A stretch of DNA of 64,000 nt, taken from contig JAPFFF010000034.1 in the NCBI GenBank assembly GCA_039105265.1, positions 744,001 to 808,000 on the forward strand, given 5' to 3'. Below are positions 1-10,027 of the stretch, one piece after another. The notes beneath the pieces are model-generated. The model had not been told where the DNA came from and ran no database searches. It saw nothing but the letters and a program-made list of their open reading frames with translations. The translations under genes and the position numbers were made by a program. Source of the stretch: Tritrichomonas musculus (Eukaryota; Parabasalia; Tritrichomonadida; Tritrichomonadidae). Position 1 is the stretch's first letter. The number at the start of each line of letters is the position of its first letter.

Positions 1-2053
1 TCTTCATATGGACATTTGACTGCATATATTGATTCATGAAGAATATGATAAATTAAATAAACAAATCCACAAGATCCATGACCAATTCGTCTTAATTTGA
101 TTAAACTATCAATTTTTGATTCGTATCTTCCTTGATTTTCCATTAATTCTTCTTTGGAATAATTATCATGCTTTATCTTTGAATTTTGAATTCCTTTCTT
201 AATTAAAAATGCACTTAAACAATTGACAATCTTATTCCAATGATATTTTAAATCATCATTAGTTATACTGAATTGTTCTGAAAAACTTTCTATTTCAGCT
301 AAAAAAATTGAATCTATTTTAAATGATTTTATATGTGGAATATTGCACTTTGGGAAAACATATATTTCAGCATTTGTTTGGACTCGAAGAAAATCAATTG
401 ATTCTTCTTGTTTAACAACAATCAATTTATAATTATGACAAATAATAAAATATTTATTATCATTTTCTTCGTATTCATCAATAATTATTATATCTGTTTC
501 ATTGGGAAATTCTATTTCAGGTTCATAAAAAAAGAAACTAAATTTATCAAATATTTTTTGCAAATGCTTGTTAAGAATTGATATTTGCTTTATATTTGTT
601 AAAAGTGGTATTAAATTAAGTGGCATGTTAGTGGTAAAAAGTGATAATAAATAGTTCTCCTTATTGCTTTTGTTTTTAATTTTTTTAAAAAAATTATTGT
701 AAAATGAATAAAGTAACTCATTGATATTTGGTCTTTTTTCTGGATCTAAATCAAGACAATCCTTGAAAATGAAATTATCTTCTGTAATTATTTTATTGTT
801 TCTTATTTTATAATATTTTCCTACCAATATGTAATGTATTATTGATCCTAGTGAATAAATATCAGATTTATATGACAATTCTAATTCTGGTGGGACAGTA
901 AGACTACCTAAAAAATTATACGGTTCTTTTGAAATCTCATTTTCTTTGATTAAACAACTGAAATCAACCATTATTGCGTCTTTGTTTTCATTGATGATGA
1001 TGTTGTCTAATGAAATGTCTCTAGCAATAAACTTTTGTGTGTGAAGATATCGAACTGTAAGAATAAGTTCAAATATGATATCATATTTTTCTTCTTCACT
1101 CAATTTATTCAAATCGTATTCTTCTAAAGTTATCCCTTCGACATATTCAAGAAGAAGAATTTTACCATGATTTGATTCAAAATAACCGTAATACTGGCGA
1201 ATATATGGATATCGAATTCTTGAATAATTTTCTCTTTCTCGTTCATTAGTTCTAAGCATTTCTTCATATGGACATTTGACTGCATATATTGATTCATGAA
1301 GAATATGATAAATTAAATAAACAAATCCACAAGATCCATGACCAATTCGTCTTAATTTGATTAAACTATCAATTTTTGATTCGTATCTTCCTTGATTTTC
1401 CATTAATTCTTCTTTGGAATAATTATCATGCTTTATCTTTGAATTTTGAATTCCTTTCTTAATTAAAAATGCACTTAAACAATTGACAATCTTATTCCAA
1501 TGATATTTTAAATCATCATTAGTTATACTGAATTGTTCTGAAAAACTTTCTATTTCAGCTAAAAAAATTGAATCTATTTTAAATGATTTTATATGTGGAA
1601 TATTGCACTTTGGGAAAACATATATTTCAGCATTTGTTTGGACTCGAAGAAAATCAATTGATTCTTCTTGTTTAACAACAATCAATTTATAATTATGACA
1701 AATAATAAAATATTTATTATCATTTTCTTCGTATTCATCAATAATTATTATATCTGTTTCATTGGGAAATTCTATTTCAGGTTCATAAAAAAAGAAACTA
1801 AATTTATCAAATATTTTTTGCAAATGCTTGTTAAGAATTGATATTTGCTTTATATTTGTTAAAAGTGGTATTAAATTAAGTGGCATGTTAGTGGTAAAAA
1901 GTGATAATAAATAGTTCTCCTTATTGCTTTTGTTTTTAATTTTTTTAAAAAAATTATTGTAAAATGAATAAAGTAACTCATTGATATTTGGTCTTTTTTC
2001 TGGATCTAAATCAAGACAATCCTTGAAAATGAAATTATCTTCTGTAATTATTT
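1..2053. repeat. Perfect 1,260-bp in-frame tandem repeat in kinase gene
   Basis: Bases 1-793 are identical to 1261-2053 by line-by-line reading. Bases 794-1260 match 2054-2530 only partly, with small indels. The period is exactly 420 codons, so each unit adds one linker plus one kinase domain without breaking the frame. Perfect identity implies a very recent duplication or conversion, or an assembly collapse or expansion at the contig edge. Confidence 0.9.
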
Positions 2054-3170
2054 CACCATTTCTGTTTATTTTCTGAAATTTTCCTACCAATATGTAATGT
2101 ATTATTGATCCTAATGAATAAATATCAGATTTATATGAAATATTTTCATATGGATCTGGTGAGTGAGTAATACCAATAAAATTATTCACCGGATCTTCTG
2201 AAATCTCATCTTCTTTGATTAAATAACTGAAATCAACCATTATTGCGTCTTTGTTTTCATTGATGATGATGCTGTCTAATGAAATGTGTCTCGCAATGTA
2301 CTTTTGTGCGTGGAGATATCGAACTGTAAGAATAAGTTCAAATATGATATCATATTTTTCTTCTTCACTCAATGTATTCAAATCGTATTCTTCTAAAGTT
2401 TTCCCTTCGACATATTCAAGAAGAAGAATTTTCCCATGATTTGATTCAAAATAACCGTAATATTGTCGAATATATGGATATCGAATGTTTAAATAATTTT
2501 TTCTTTCTCGTTCATTAGCTCTAAGCATTTCCTCTTGTGTTTCTACATATGGATATTTGACTGCATATATGGTTTTATGAGGAATATGATAAATTAATTG
2601 TTCATATCCACGACTATTTTTATAAAGAACATGTAGCTTGATATAACTTTTGTTTTTATGCAAACCATTTCCCCATTTATGTCCTACAAATTCTTCTTTG
2701 GGATAATTATCGTGTATTTTCTGCGAATTTACCATGCCTTCTTTGATTAAAAAAAGACACAAATTTTTGACAATAAAACGCCAAAAATGCTCATATTGTC
2801 CTTCAAAAAAACTAAATTTTCGCCTAATACAAAATTCGCGTGAAAAATTTAGAATATGCTGTTCTTCTTGTTTAGAAAAATAAAAATTAGTATAAAAAAA
2901 TCTGAGATTATGTAGCTCATATTCGCGTGGATCTTTGACAATGCTGAAATTATATTCATAGCATATAAAATAATATTTTTCGTTATTTTCTTGATATTCA
3001 TTAACTGTAATAATTGCTTTTTTATTTGGATTTTGATAAATATCTTTATCAGTTTGATTTAAATTCCAAACGAAAGAAAAATGGAACTCATGGAGAATTC
3101 TATTAAGATATTCATTTTCGACAACGATATCATCAAATCTATTGATAAACTTTAATATTTTATGTTGCAT
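1..3170 (-). CDS. Tandem multi-kinase-domain protein (C-terminus beyond window)
   Basis: The minus-strand frame is open from an ATG at 3170 to the window edge, about 1,056 codons with no stop. It encodes an N-terminal region of about 170 residues, then a kinase-like domain, a linker of about 190 residues, a second kinase domain and the start of a third. The second has a glycine loop (GHGSCG), an AVK lysine, ARD in place of HRD, DFS in place of DFG, and PPE in place of APE. The first is more decayed: it lacks the glycine loop and has ARH instead of HRD and SPDP instead of APE. Trichomonads have very large kinomes, but in-frame kinase arrays are unusual. I infer that the first domain is a pseudokinase and the later ones are atypical. 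No substrate can be assigned. The family call is firm; activity is uncertain. Confidence 0.85.
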   Translation of the reverse strand, partial: MQHKILKFINRFDDIVVENEYLNRILHEFHFSFVWNLNQTDKDIYQNPNKKAIITVNEYQENNEKYYFICYEYNFSIVKDPREYELHNLRFFYTNFYFSKQEEQHILNFSREFCIRRKFSFFEGQYEHFWRFIVKNLCLFLIKEGMVNSQKIHDNYPKEEFVGHKWGNGLHKNKSYIKLHVLYKNSRGYEQLIYHIPHKTIYAVKYPYVETQEEMLRANERERKNYLNIRYPYIRQYYGYFESNHGKILLLEYVEGKTLEEYDLNTLSEEEKYDIIFELILTVRYLHAQKYIARHISLDSIIINENKDAIMVDFSYLIKEDEISEDPVNNFIGITHSPDPYENISYKSDIYSLGSIIHYILVGKFQKINRNGEIITEDNFIFKDCLDLDPEKRPNINELLYSFYNNFFKKIKNKSNKENYLLSLFTTNMPLNLIPLLTNIKQISILNKHLQKIFDKFSFFFYEPEIEFPNETDIIIIDEYEENDNKYFIICHNYKLIVVKQEESIDFLRVQTNAEIYVFPKCNIPHIKSFKIDSIFLAEIESFSEQFSITNDDLKYHWNKIVNCLSAFLIKKGIQNSKIKHDNYSKEELMENQGRYESKIDSLIKLRRIGHGSCGFVYLIYHILHESIYAVKCPYEEMLRTNERERENYSRIRYPYIRQYYGYFESNHGKILLLEYVEGITLEEYDLNKLSEEEKYDIIFELILTVRYLHTQKFIARDISLDNIIINENKDAIMVDFSCLIKENEISKEPYNFLGSLTVPPELELSYKSDIYSLGSIIHYILVGKYYKIRNNKIITEDNFIFKDCLDLDPEKRPNINELLYSFYNNFFKKIKNKSNKENYLLSLFTTNMPLNLIPLLTNIKQISILNKHLQKIFDKFSFFFYEPEIEFPNETDIIIIDEYEENDNKYFIICHNYKLIVVKQEESIDFLRVQTNAEIYVFPKCNIPHIKSFKIDSIFLAEIESFSEQFSITNDDLKYHWNKIVNCLSAFLIKKGIQNSKIKHDNYSKEELMENQGRYESKIDSLIKLRRIGHGSCGFVYLIYHILHESIYAVKCPYE

Positions 3171-3729
3171 TAGTAAAAAAAAAAACTAATTATCAATTTA
3201 ACAATTTTTTTGTGAATTTTATTTTTTATATCTTTGAAAAAAATCAATAGTTTATTTTGATATTTTTATTTTAATTTATACGAGTGATTTATTTATAAAT
3301 CAATTTGGTATTATTTTCAACATTGTCCTAAAAATACAAAAATCAATAAATATGATTTGTTCTCAATTTTTATAAGTTTACTCAAAACATCATTATATAA
3401 GACATAAAATGGACAAAAAACGCCATTGTAACTTTAAATAAAAAATAAAAAGACAAGAAAATAATTTGACGCTAAAATATTTAATGATTTGTCTTTCGAC
3501 AAAAACATAATTTTTGGATCATTCTATGATATAGATTTTCATTGTTTTCTCTAACATTATATCTAAAATCACACTTTTCTTTTAGAAGCAACTTTGTGAA
3601 ATCATGCTCATGAATTTGCAAAAGTAATTTTTGCAATAATTTTCACAATTTTTTATTTTTGAGAGACCTTCTCAATATTGAATATACTCATAGAATACAT
3701 CTTTCAAAAAAAAAAGCGAAAATTCGATA
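3171..3729. other. Intergenic spacer between divergent genes
   Basis: This AT-rich spacer separates the divergently transcribed kinase-array gene and the phospholipase gene, so it should hold both promoters. I see no ORF, no RNA gene and no repeat in it. A short A run lies directly upstream of the phospholipase start. Confidence 0.5.
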
Positions 3730-4740
3730 ATGCAATTTCCTCTATTTTTCTTAATATCCTTTGCTTTTTCTTTCACAAATTCCTTTGCTCAAGATATTGA
3801 AACGCAAGAAGAGATTGTATCGCTTAAATACTATGGAGTTAGGCTTACCAAAGAAAAACAGAATCCCAAACCACGAAAATCTCAAATCAATAACTCTAAT
3901 TTTGATGGAGCAAACTGGATGAAATCAGTAAGTGATGACAGGAAAATTTTTTCGATTAGTATTCCAGGAACTCATGAATCATGTACACGATTAGGCGGTC
4001 CATCAATGCAAGCTCAAGACTGGAGTATTGAAGAGCAATTATTAAATGGCGTTCGTTACTTTGATATTCGATGCCGCCATCTCAATAACATTTTTATGAT
4101 TCATCAAGCAGAAGTATACCAAGAATTAACTTATTACACCGGAGTTCAAAAAATAATAATCAATTTTTTGAAAGCTCACCCTAGTGAATTCGTTTTTTTA
4201 CAGATTAAGGAAGAATATACTCCATCAGGCAATACTCGAACTTTTGAGGAAACAATGAAATCATATATTTTTAGTTTCGAGAAATATTTCTATCTTAATG
4301 AAGATTCGCCTACATTATCCCAAGTTCGCGGTAAGATTGTATTATTACGTAGATTTGAATCGACAATTACTCCACTTGGAAACTACCTTGAATGGAAAGA
4401 CAATACGATATGGACATCAAATACAACAATCGTTGCTCAAATCGAGGACTGCTATGTAGTTCAAACACTTTTCGTAAGATGGGCAAAATGGAACCATTTT
4501 CTATCGAACATTGAAGAGGCACTCAACAACACCGACCCAGATAAAATGTTTCTCAGCTTTTCAAGCGGTTATTCATCCGGTTGTTACCCATGGTCAGTTG
4601 TAGATTACATGAATCCTCGGATAGGAAATTATCTCGAAAATGATGAGCCTGAGAGATTTGTCGGAATCATTGCTTTCGACTACATTAACTCAGGCTACGA
4701 CAATATGATAGAATTTCTCGTTAAAAGGAATTATCAATAA
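3730..4740 (+). CDS. Secreted phosphatidylinositol-specific phospholipase C-like protein
   Basis: This 336-residue protein starts with a clear signal peptide (residues 1-20, hydrophobic core, likely cleavage after SFA), so it should be secreted or surface-exposed. The PI-PLC X-type catalytic region follows. It shows the first catalytic histidine in IPGTHES (His82), the FDIR motif (111-114) and a second histidine in MIHQ (His125). It also has LQIKEE (157-162) and a C-terminal barrel with IIAFDY. This is the single-domain bacterial/GPI-PLC type, with no PH, EF-hand or C2 domain and no Y domain. The family cleaves phosphatidylinositol or GPI anchors through a cyclic phosphate. Both histidines are present, so activity is plausible. 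The stop codon is embedded in TAATAAA, which would supply the UAAA-type poly(A) signal known in trichomonads. Confidence 0.88.
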   Translation: MQFPLFFLISFAFSFTNSFAQDIETQEEIVSLKYYGVRLTKEKQNPKPRKSQINNSNFDGANWMKSVSDDRKIFSISIPGTHESCTRLGGPSMQAQDWSIEEQLLNGVRYFDIRCRHLNNIFMIHQAEVYQELTYYTGVQKIIINFLKAHPSEFVFLQIKEEYTPSGNTRTFEETMKSYIFSFEKYFYLNEDSPTLSQVRGKIVLLRRFESTITPLGNYLEWKDNTIWTSNTTIVAQIEDCYVVQTLFVRWAKWNHFLSNIEEALNNTDPDKMFLSFSSGYSSGCYPWSVVDYMNPRIGNYLENDEPERFVGIIAFDYINSGYDNMIEFLVKRNYQ

Positions 4741-4889
4741 TAAAAAATTCATTTTAAATCGTTTTATAAACATTATACTTGCAACTAATTTCGTGTATTA
4801 AATAGAAGGTTATTTTGATACTTTTTTTTGTTCCTTATTTATTTTATGAGTTGCATATATATAATTAAAAAAAATTGAAATATCAGAAG

Positions 4890-4960
4890 GCATCGCTGGT
4901 CTAATGGTAGAATTTCACCTTGCCAAGGTGGGGGTCCGGGTCCGATTCCCGGGCGATGCA
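4890..4960 (+). tRNA. tRNA-Gly (GCC)
   Basis: All arms fold. The acceptor stem pairs GCATCGC with GCGATGC, with discriminator A at 4960. The anticodon stem pairs TCACC with GGTGG around the loop TTGCCAA, placing anticodon GCC at 4922-4924. The D-arm contains TAATGGTA and the T-arm contains GTCCGATTC. An 8-T run two bases after the 3' end is a good RNA polymerase III terminator. Confidence 0.95.
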
Positions 4961-4976
4961 ATTTTTTTTCCTACTG

Positions 4977-5002
4977 TTTTTTTTTTTTTTTTTTTTTTTT
5001 TT
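4977..5002. repeat. T26 homopolymer
   Basis: This is an uninterrupted run of 26 T just downstream of the tRNA-Gly terminator. Similar runs recur across the window at 6448-6481, 29308-29339, 38241-38264, 44869-44890, 55250-55305 and 56717-56750. Confidence 0.95.
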
Positions 5003-5267
5003 CATTTCTTTGGAAGATGTACAATCTAATGGTACTATATCTGGTTTCAAAGTAACATTAAAAATAAAGTCTAGTTTCATTGTATATATTTTCAATTGAG
5101 ACAAAGGATTTGATAATACTTATTCAATTTTTCTATTAGTTCATTCATTTTAATATTTTCATCAATTGTATCCAAAAATCATTTTGAATTCAATAGTGGA
5201 ACAGAAATTGATTATTTTATTTCAAAACAAAAAATATATATTAATAAAAAAATCACATTCAAGATAA

Positions 5268-5683
5268 TTGATCACCATCTTCATTTTTTTGTTGAAATCG
5301 CGATTTTATATCATGACAATGAGAGGAATATTTATCAAATCATATAACAAAGATATTCTTTGCAAATGGTACAATTCAATAATATTTAAAGTAATAATAG
5401 GAACAATTGTTTTTGGTTTTCAAGCATATTCTGTTATTTATCCATTTGTTGTTCATTCAATAACATTAAAGCATTTTTTATTAATAACTATTGCCTTCAA
5501 TTTCTTTGATATGATGATAAATTCAGAAAGGCTTATTCAATCAATCAAAATGAAAAAAGCAAAATATACATTATATGCAACACTTTTATTTTCATTTTGA
5601 TTTCAGCAATCATATTTATTTGTATGAATCAAGTTCCTTTAACAGAACAATTCTTCAAACATAGTTCAAATTAGGTGAAAGAA
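5268..5683 (+). pseudogene. Membrane-protein relic, unrecognised family
   Basis: An ORF of 110 codons encodes two or three hydrophobic stretches (around IIFKVIIGTIVFGF and HFLLITIAFNFF). It ends at about 5600 in a third hydrophobic segment. In another frame the segment continues (LISAIIFICMNQVPLTEQ) to a stop at about 5683. This looks like a fragment of a multi-pass membrane protein broken by a frameshift near 5578. I do not recognise the family. Stops in all frames occupy 5683-5900 before the next relic. Confidence 0.4.
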
Positions 5684-5899
5684 AAACTTTTCATCCAGAA
5701 GGATTTTGTTTCATAAAAGCTCAAAAAGATGGAAGTCTAAAATTACATTATCACGTTTGTACAATCTAACAGCTTGAGAGAAAATTTGTACAAACGTAAT
5801 ATTGATTCACTAGCATTGGCAAAAGACTCCGAAGTTGGAACATTTGAAAGAAATTGTTTTTCATAAGATTTAGAGACTCGAAATATCACCAAAGAACAG

Positions 5900-6405
5900 C
5901 CATATTATTTTGTACAATAAAGACTTCTTTCTTGGAAAGAGCAGCGAATCGAGTGACAAATTTGACGTTCTCCACTTTGCACGTTCTGACATCGAAGAAG
6001 CAGTGATCTCACCCCAAGTCACACGCATAAAGAAATGTTCATTTGATCATCATGACAAGCTGAAAACAGTCAGATTTTCAACCAACTCAGAACTCAAGTG
6101 CATTGAAAATTATTCATTCAGTCTCAGCAAGTATTGAGAGTCTGTCGCTGCGAGTGAGTGTCGAACAGATTGGCGACTTTTGTTTTTCATGTACTCCAAA
6201 TCTTAAAAAAGTAGAAATTTGGCCAGAAAACAAATTTTTCAAAATGATGAATGGCAAATTCGTTGTGAGAAAGAGCAGCTGTGGGAGTGGCGTCTTCGAT
6301 GCCATCTTCTTTGCAGCCCTTGACATAGGGAGCATCAACATCCCTCTCCACATCAAAGTGATCAACGATTATGCGAACGATTGTAAACAGTTACATTTGA
6401 GTCAA
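5900..6405 (+). pseudogene. BspA-like leucine-rich repeat surface protein, relic
   Basis: Two overlapping frames, joined by a frameshift near 6130, give typical trichomonad BspA (LRR_5) repeat text. Examples are FDVLHFARSDIEEAVISPQV, then KTVRFSTNSELKCIENYSFS, IESLSLRVSVEQIGDFCF and NLKKVEI. A second unit begins NGKFVVRKSS..GVFDAIFFAALDI. BspA-like proteins are the largest candidate surface-protein family in trichomonads. The relic has no start or signal peptide. It stops about 90 bp before the Maverick end, and I found no continuation on the far side of the element. Confidence 0.75.
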
Positions 6406-6445
6406 TCAAATCAAGGGCTTTTTAATTTTTTTATTCTCAATTTCC

Positions 6446-6447
<2 letters not shown>

Positions 6448-6481
<34 letters not shown>
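6448..6481. repeat. T34 homopolymer next to left Maverick end
   Basis: A run of 34 T lies 14 bp outside the left terminus of the Maverick. A matching T32 run (29308-29339) lies 14 bp outside the right terminus. Both runs read T on the plus strand, so they are not part of the inverted repeat. Confidence 0.9.
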
Positions 6482-6482
<1 letters not shown>

Positions 6483-7394
6483 GTAAATTTTGAAATGCAC
6501 AAAAAGTGCCCAAAAAGTGACAAATACTGAAAAAGTTTCCCAAAAAGTGCTTTTTGCACAAAAAGTGACAAATTTGGAGGAAAAAAAAACTTAAATAAAT
6601 CATAAATAGAATTAAAATGTTTTTATAAAAATTATAATATAAAATGTATAAGTCCATATGAAATAAAAAATGGTATAAAATTGAGAAATGCAAATTATCA
6701 TATATATTTCATATATTTGATCTAATATTGTGAAAAAGGCAAATTATCATTTAATGTAGCTTGTATATTAATATTTGCGTGTCATTTTCGCGATAATATT
6801 GATACTTCAAATATTGATTGATTTTCTAAAAATAAAAGAAAATTACTTATTTGAAATTATTTAACGTTAATTAACAAATTAGTCATCACCATTTTTAATT
6901 TAATAATGTTTTTTATGAGATAATTCTATATTAAATGTGAGATATTATTTTCTCAGAAAAAAAACCAAATAATTAAAATTGATAATAAAATATTGAATGG
7001 CAATAGAAAAATTATTGAATTAATTATTATTATATTTCATATTTATTTATTTTAATATATTCATGCACTATACGGATATATAAACTTTATTCTGCTTATA
7101 TAATATTATTAAACATATATTTAGTGTTTATTTTATATGATATAAATGTTATATTTCATAGAATTCATATTTTATATTTTGTGAATAAAGTATAATTTTG
7201 AATAAAAATAATTATATATTGAATGCATTGAAATATTTATTTTTATAAACGGCTCTTTTATCTTTTATCGATTTATTTTACAATAGAAAAGATTTTTAAT
7301 ATTAATAATATGATATAATTGTTTAGTATATTATTTATTATTTTGGAGTTCCTGATATTTTCCTTTATGTGGTGAAAATTGAACAATTTGATGA

Positions 7395-7620
7395 AAATAT
7401 TATATCTTCTCTTCATCTAGTTACATAAACTAGCAATAAACGATATAAAGTAATTTAATGGTTATTATAGTTGTTCATTTTTATTCTTTCATTTGCTTTC
7501 ATAGAATCTTATTTCAAAATATTATATCTTCTCTTCATCTAGTTACATAAACTAGCAATAAACGATATAAAGTAATTTAATGGTTATTATAGTTGTTCAT
7601 TTTTATTCTTTCATTTACTT
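7395..7620. repeat. Tandem duplication (122-bp period) inside Maverick TIR
   Basis: Two copies begin TATATCTTCTCTTCATCTAG at 7401 and 7523 and extend for about 100 bp each. The same doublet is found in the right arm at about 28175-28395, so it predates or was copied with the terminal repeat. A T22 run and TCTCTCCCCTC follow in both arms. Confidence 0.85.
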
Positions 7621-7791
7621 TCTGAAAATTTTATTAAGAAATTTAATATTTTTTTTTTTTTTTTTTTTTTTTTCCCCTCTCTCTCCCCTCACTATTTCAT
7701 TTAGTATATATTAGTATATAATAAATTGTAGTGTTATCTGATATTATGATAACACAAATCCTTTTTTTATTTTATGCTTATTTCATACAAA

Positions 7792-9014
7792 TAGACATTT
7801 ACGCCAAGCAAAAATTCGCCAAAAAAATTTAATCTTTGGAGTATTTTTTGTCCAGAGTACTATGAAATGTTATATAAAAAATTTCATGTTCTAAAAAAGA
7901 ATCTCAAAATTTTTATTTAGCATAGAAATATGAAGTATTTGATTAAAATAGATATTCTACCGATATAAATATATTGATATTAATCGTTTTTTAAAAAGAA
8001 GTTAATAATTTTAACATGATATTTTTTTGAATATTTAATAATCTTGGCATAATTTTGCTACTATTTGTTTCAATAAATAGATTTAAGTACTTATTTTTGG
8101 TAACATTTGAGTTTATCAGTTATTTAAAACAATACTAAATAAATAATTACAATAATTTAAAGAATTTGAGGCTTTATAAAGATAATTATGCATATTTAAT
8201 GTAATTAAATGCATTTTATTGAATTTTCAAAGTACATTTATAAACCAAATATTATAATATTAAAAAATGATAAAAAAGTATCTATTTTCATTTTTAAACA
8301 ATGAAAATTATAGTGTATATTGGTCAAAATATTTGTATTATAATGAATTTTAGTGATATATGGGATTGAGTTTTCCTAATAATAGATATTTGATAAAATT
8401 CCAGAAAAGCACTCATGCATGTGAAGAAAATGTTATATGAATGTCATATATGTATTCTTTCTCGTTTTTCCTCTTTAAAAAAATGTATTTCATTGTTATA
8501 TTTAATTGGCGTATTTTTTGGCGTATTCATACGCCAAAAAAAAATTCTGAAGAATTGAGAGAAAAGTTCTCAAATTTTGAATTGGGCGTATTTTTTGGCG
8601 TAAAAATACGCCAAAAGCATTTTTTCCTTACCATTTCGAAATATCAAAATTTATATGGCTAATACCTCTTGGCAACAGAATTTCCCATCTGTATATATGT
8701 TTATGGCTGATAATACGTAAAATTGAAAATCTGTGTTTTTAATATAAAAGATTTTTTGATGTTTTTTAATATGGTGAAATTTAATAAAAATTGACCTTAA
8801 AAATTTAAAAATTAAAAAATGATGTTTTTTTCGTTGAAAAAAGCATAAAAATATAATTATTTAAGAAAATTAGTATTTGTTATTTATTTTACAGTAAAGA
8901 AAACAAACTTATTATACAAAATCTCTTAATTTTGATATAAATTAATAACGTTCTTTTTTGGCGTATTAGGCTCTGGCGTGTATTTGATGAAATTTGCCTT
9001 GGCGTAAATGTCTA
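7792..9014. mobile_element. Non-autonomous DNA transposon nested in Maverick TIR
   Basis: This 1,223-bp insertion has a perfect 17-bp terminal inverted repeat (TAGACATTTACGCCAAG). It is flanked by a 7-bp duplication, ATACAAA, at 7785-7791 and 9015-9021. The right Maverick repeat retains the uninserted site, so the boundaries are secure. No transposase ORF is present; the longest frame is 73 codons. The interior has clusters of GGCGTA/TACGCC palindromes near 8510-8540, 8584-8612 and 8950-8980 that echo the terminal motif and could be transposase-binding sites. The superfamily is uncertain. A 7-bp duplication is unusual, and MULE or hAT relatives make 8-10 or 8 bp. Confidence 0.88.
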
Positions 9015-9169
9015 ATACAAATAATCATATTTCGATTTTGAATATGCTCATTGAATTATTTCAATGGGAAAAATATAAAGAATGATTTTTTAATTTCTAA
9101 CTAACGACAGGTTTTTTGTTTTAAGTAATCAAATTATTACAATCAAGGAAGTCATTTACATTAATATTA

Positions 9170-9777
9170 CATATTATAACAATCATTTTTTAATTAAATG
9201 CCTAAAATTGTGAATTCTTAAATATTTTCAAAATATTGAAAAGATTGTTAGAATAGATCCCAATATGAATGATTATACATTTAATTTGTTAATATATACT
9301 AACTATCCACCATTAATCCCGCTCAACCCATCATTATTATCATTCGTTTTATCATAATCTTCATTTATAAATTATAAATATCACACTTTTTATCATTATT
9401 ATCATTTGATTTGTAATAATACTCGTTTATTTATTATAATAACTAATCATGTTAGCATCACTCTAAAATATATGTCATAATTCTCCCAAGATTTTCATTA
9501 AATTATTAATGTACAAATTAATTGGAAGAATATAGGAAATATATTTGTTATATTGTTGACAAAGGCGTATTTTAATGCAAATCACCGCAGGAGTTACTTT
9601 ATGAGAAAAAGTAATACCAAAAATTGACCGTGAAAAGAATGAAATCGTCAAAGATGTAAAAAATATGTGTCGTTAAGTCTCTGAAACAGTAAATGATGCA
9701 CAGCCGAACGTATACTACTAGGATAATGATAGAATGAGAGATAATTTTAATAGTTATATGAGAATAATGATGTATAT
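9170..9777. other. Non-coding left-arm spacer of Maverick
   Basis: This stretch has no counterpart beside the right terminal repeat, where outer and inner repeats are only about 60 bp apart. At about 9320-9440 it contains repeats of the type CATTATTATCATTC. These are the reverse complement of the repeats found at 10030-10500. No ORF or RNA gene is seen. Confidence 0.5.
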
Positions 9778-10020
9778 GTAATTACTATAACAGGTGTAGC
9801 CACGATAAAATAATTAACATACTCTATATAGTTATCTGGGGATCAGATATGAGTCTATAGAAATATGCTAAGGTGTTAATCACGTTTCAGGAGCACAGTC
9901 ACGTATCTTTATCTCGGTGCTGTCATCTCGAATTATCATCCTAGTATTATTATCCCGTTATTATCTCGGTGTTATTATCTCGAATTTTTTTAGTGTAGCT
10001 ACGCCTCTTATAGTAACTAC
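9778..10020. mobile_element. 243-bp MITE in Maverick left arm
   Basis: The terminal inverted repeats (GTAATTACTATAACAGGTG on the left, GTAGTTACTATAAGAGGCG reading in from the right) extend through TGTAGC..AC. They are flanked by a 7-bp duplication, TGTATAT, at 9771-9777 and 10021-10027. The centre is non-coding and has several ATCTCG repeats. No transposase is encoded. Its duplication length matches that of the larger nested element, though the terminal sequences differ. Confidence 0.75.
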
Positions 10021-10027
10021 TGTATAT

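Larger units (their letters stand above)
6496..9169 (+). repeat. Left terminal inverted repeat of Maverick (interrupted)
   Basis: Bases 6496-7791 are the reverse complement of 28000-29293, and 9022-9169 match 27851-27999. The gap is filled by a nested transposon. The outermost 90 bp hold about five copies of an AAAAAGTGCC/AAAAAGTGAC subrepeat. Identity drops towards the inner edge at about 9150. Confidence 0.9.

Noticed and set aside
6406-6693. 95-codon ORF and its mirror at 29096-29341
   Set aside because: Both lie in the outer terminal repeat and adjoining T run. They are hydrophobic low-complexity frames and overlap no gene context.
7401-7644. CRISPR-like array
   Set aside because: There are only two copies with a 122-bp period and no spacers. 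It is a simple tandem duplication in a eukaryotic element.
8441-8662. 73-codon ORF as a possible transposase of the nested element
   Set aside because: It is hydrophobic and low-complexity, with no catalytic motif, and it crosses the GGCGTA palindromes.
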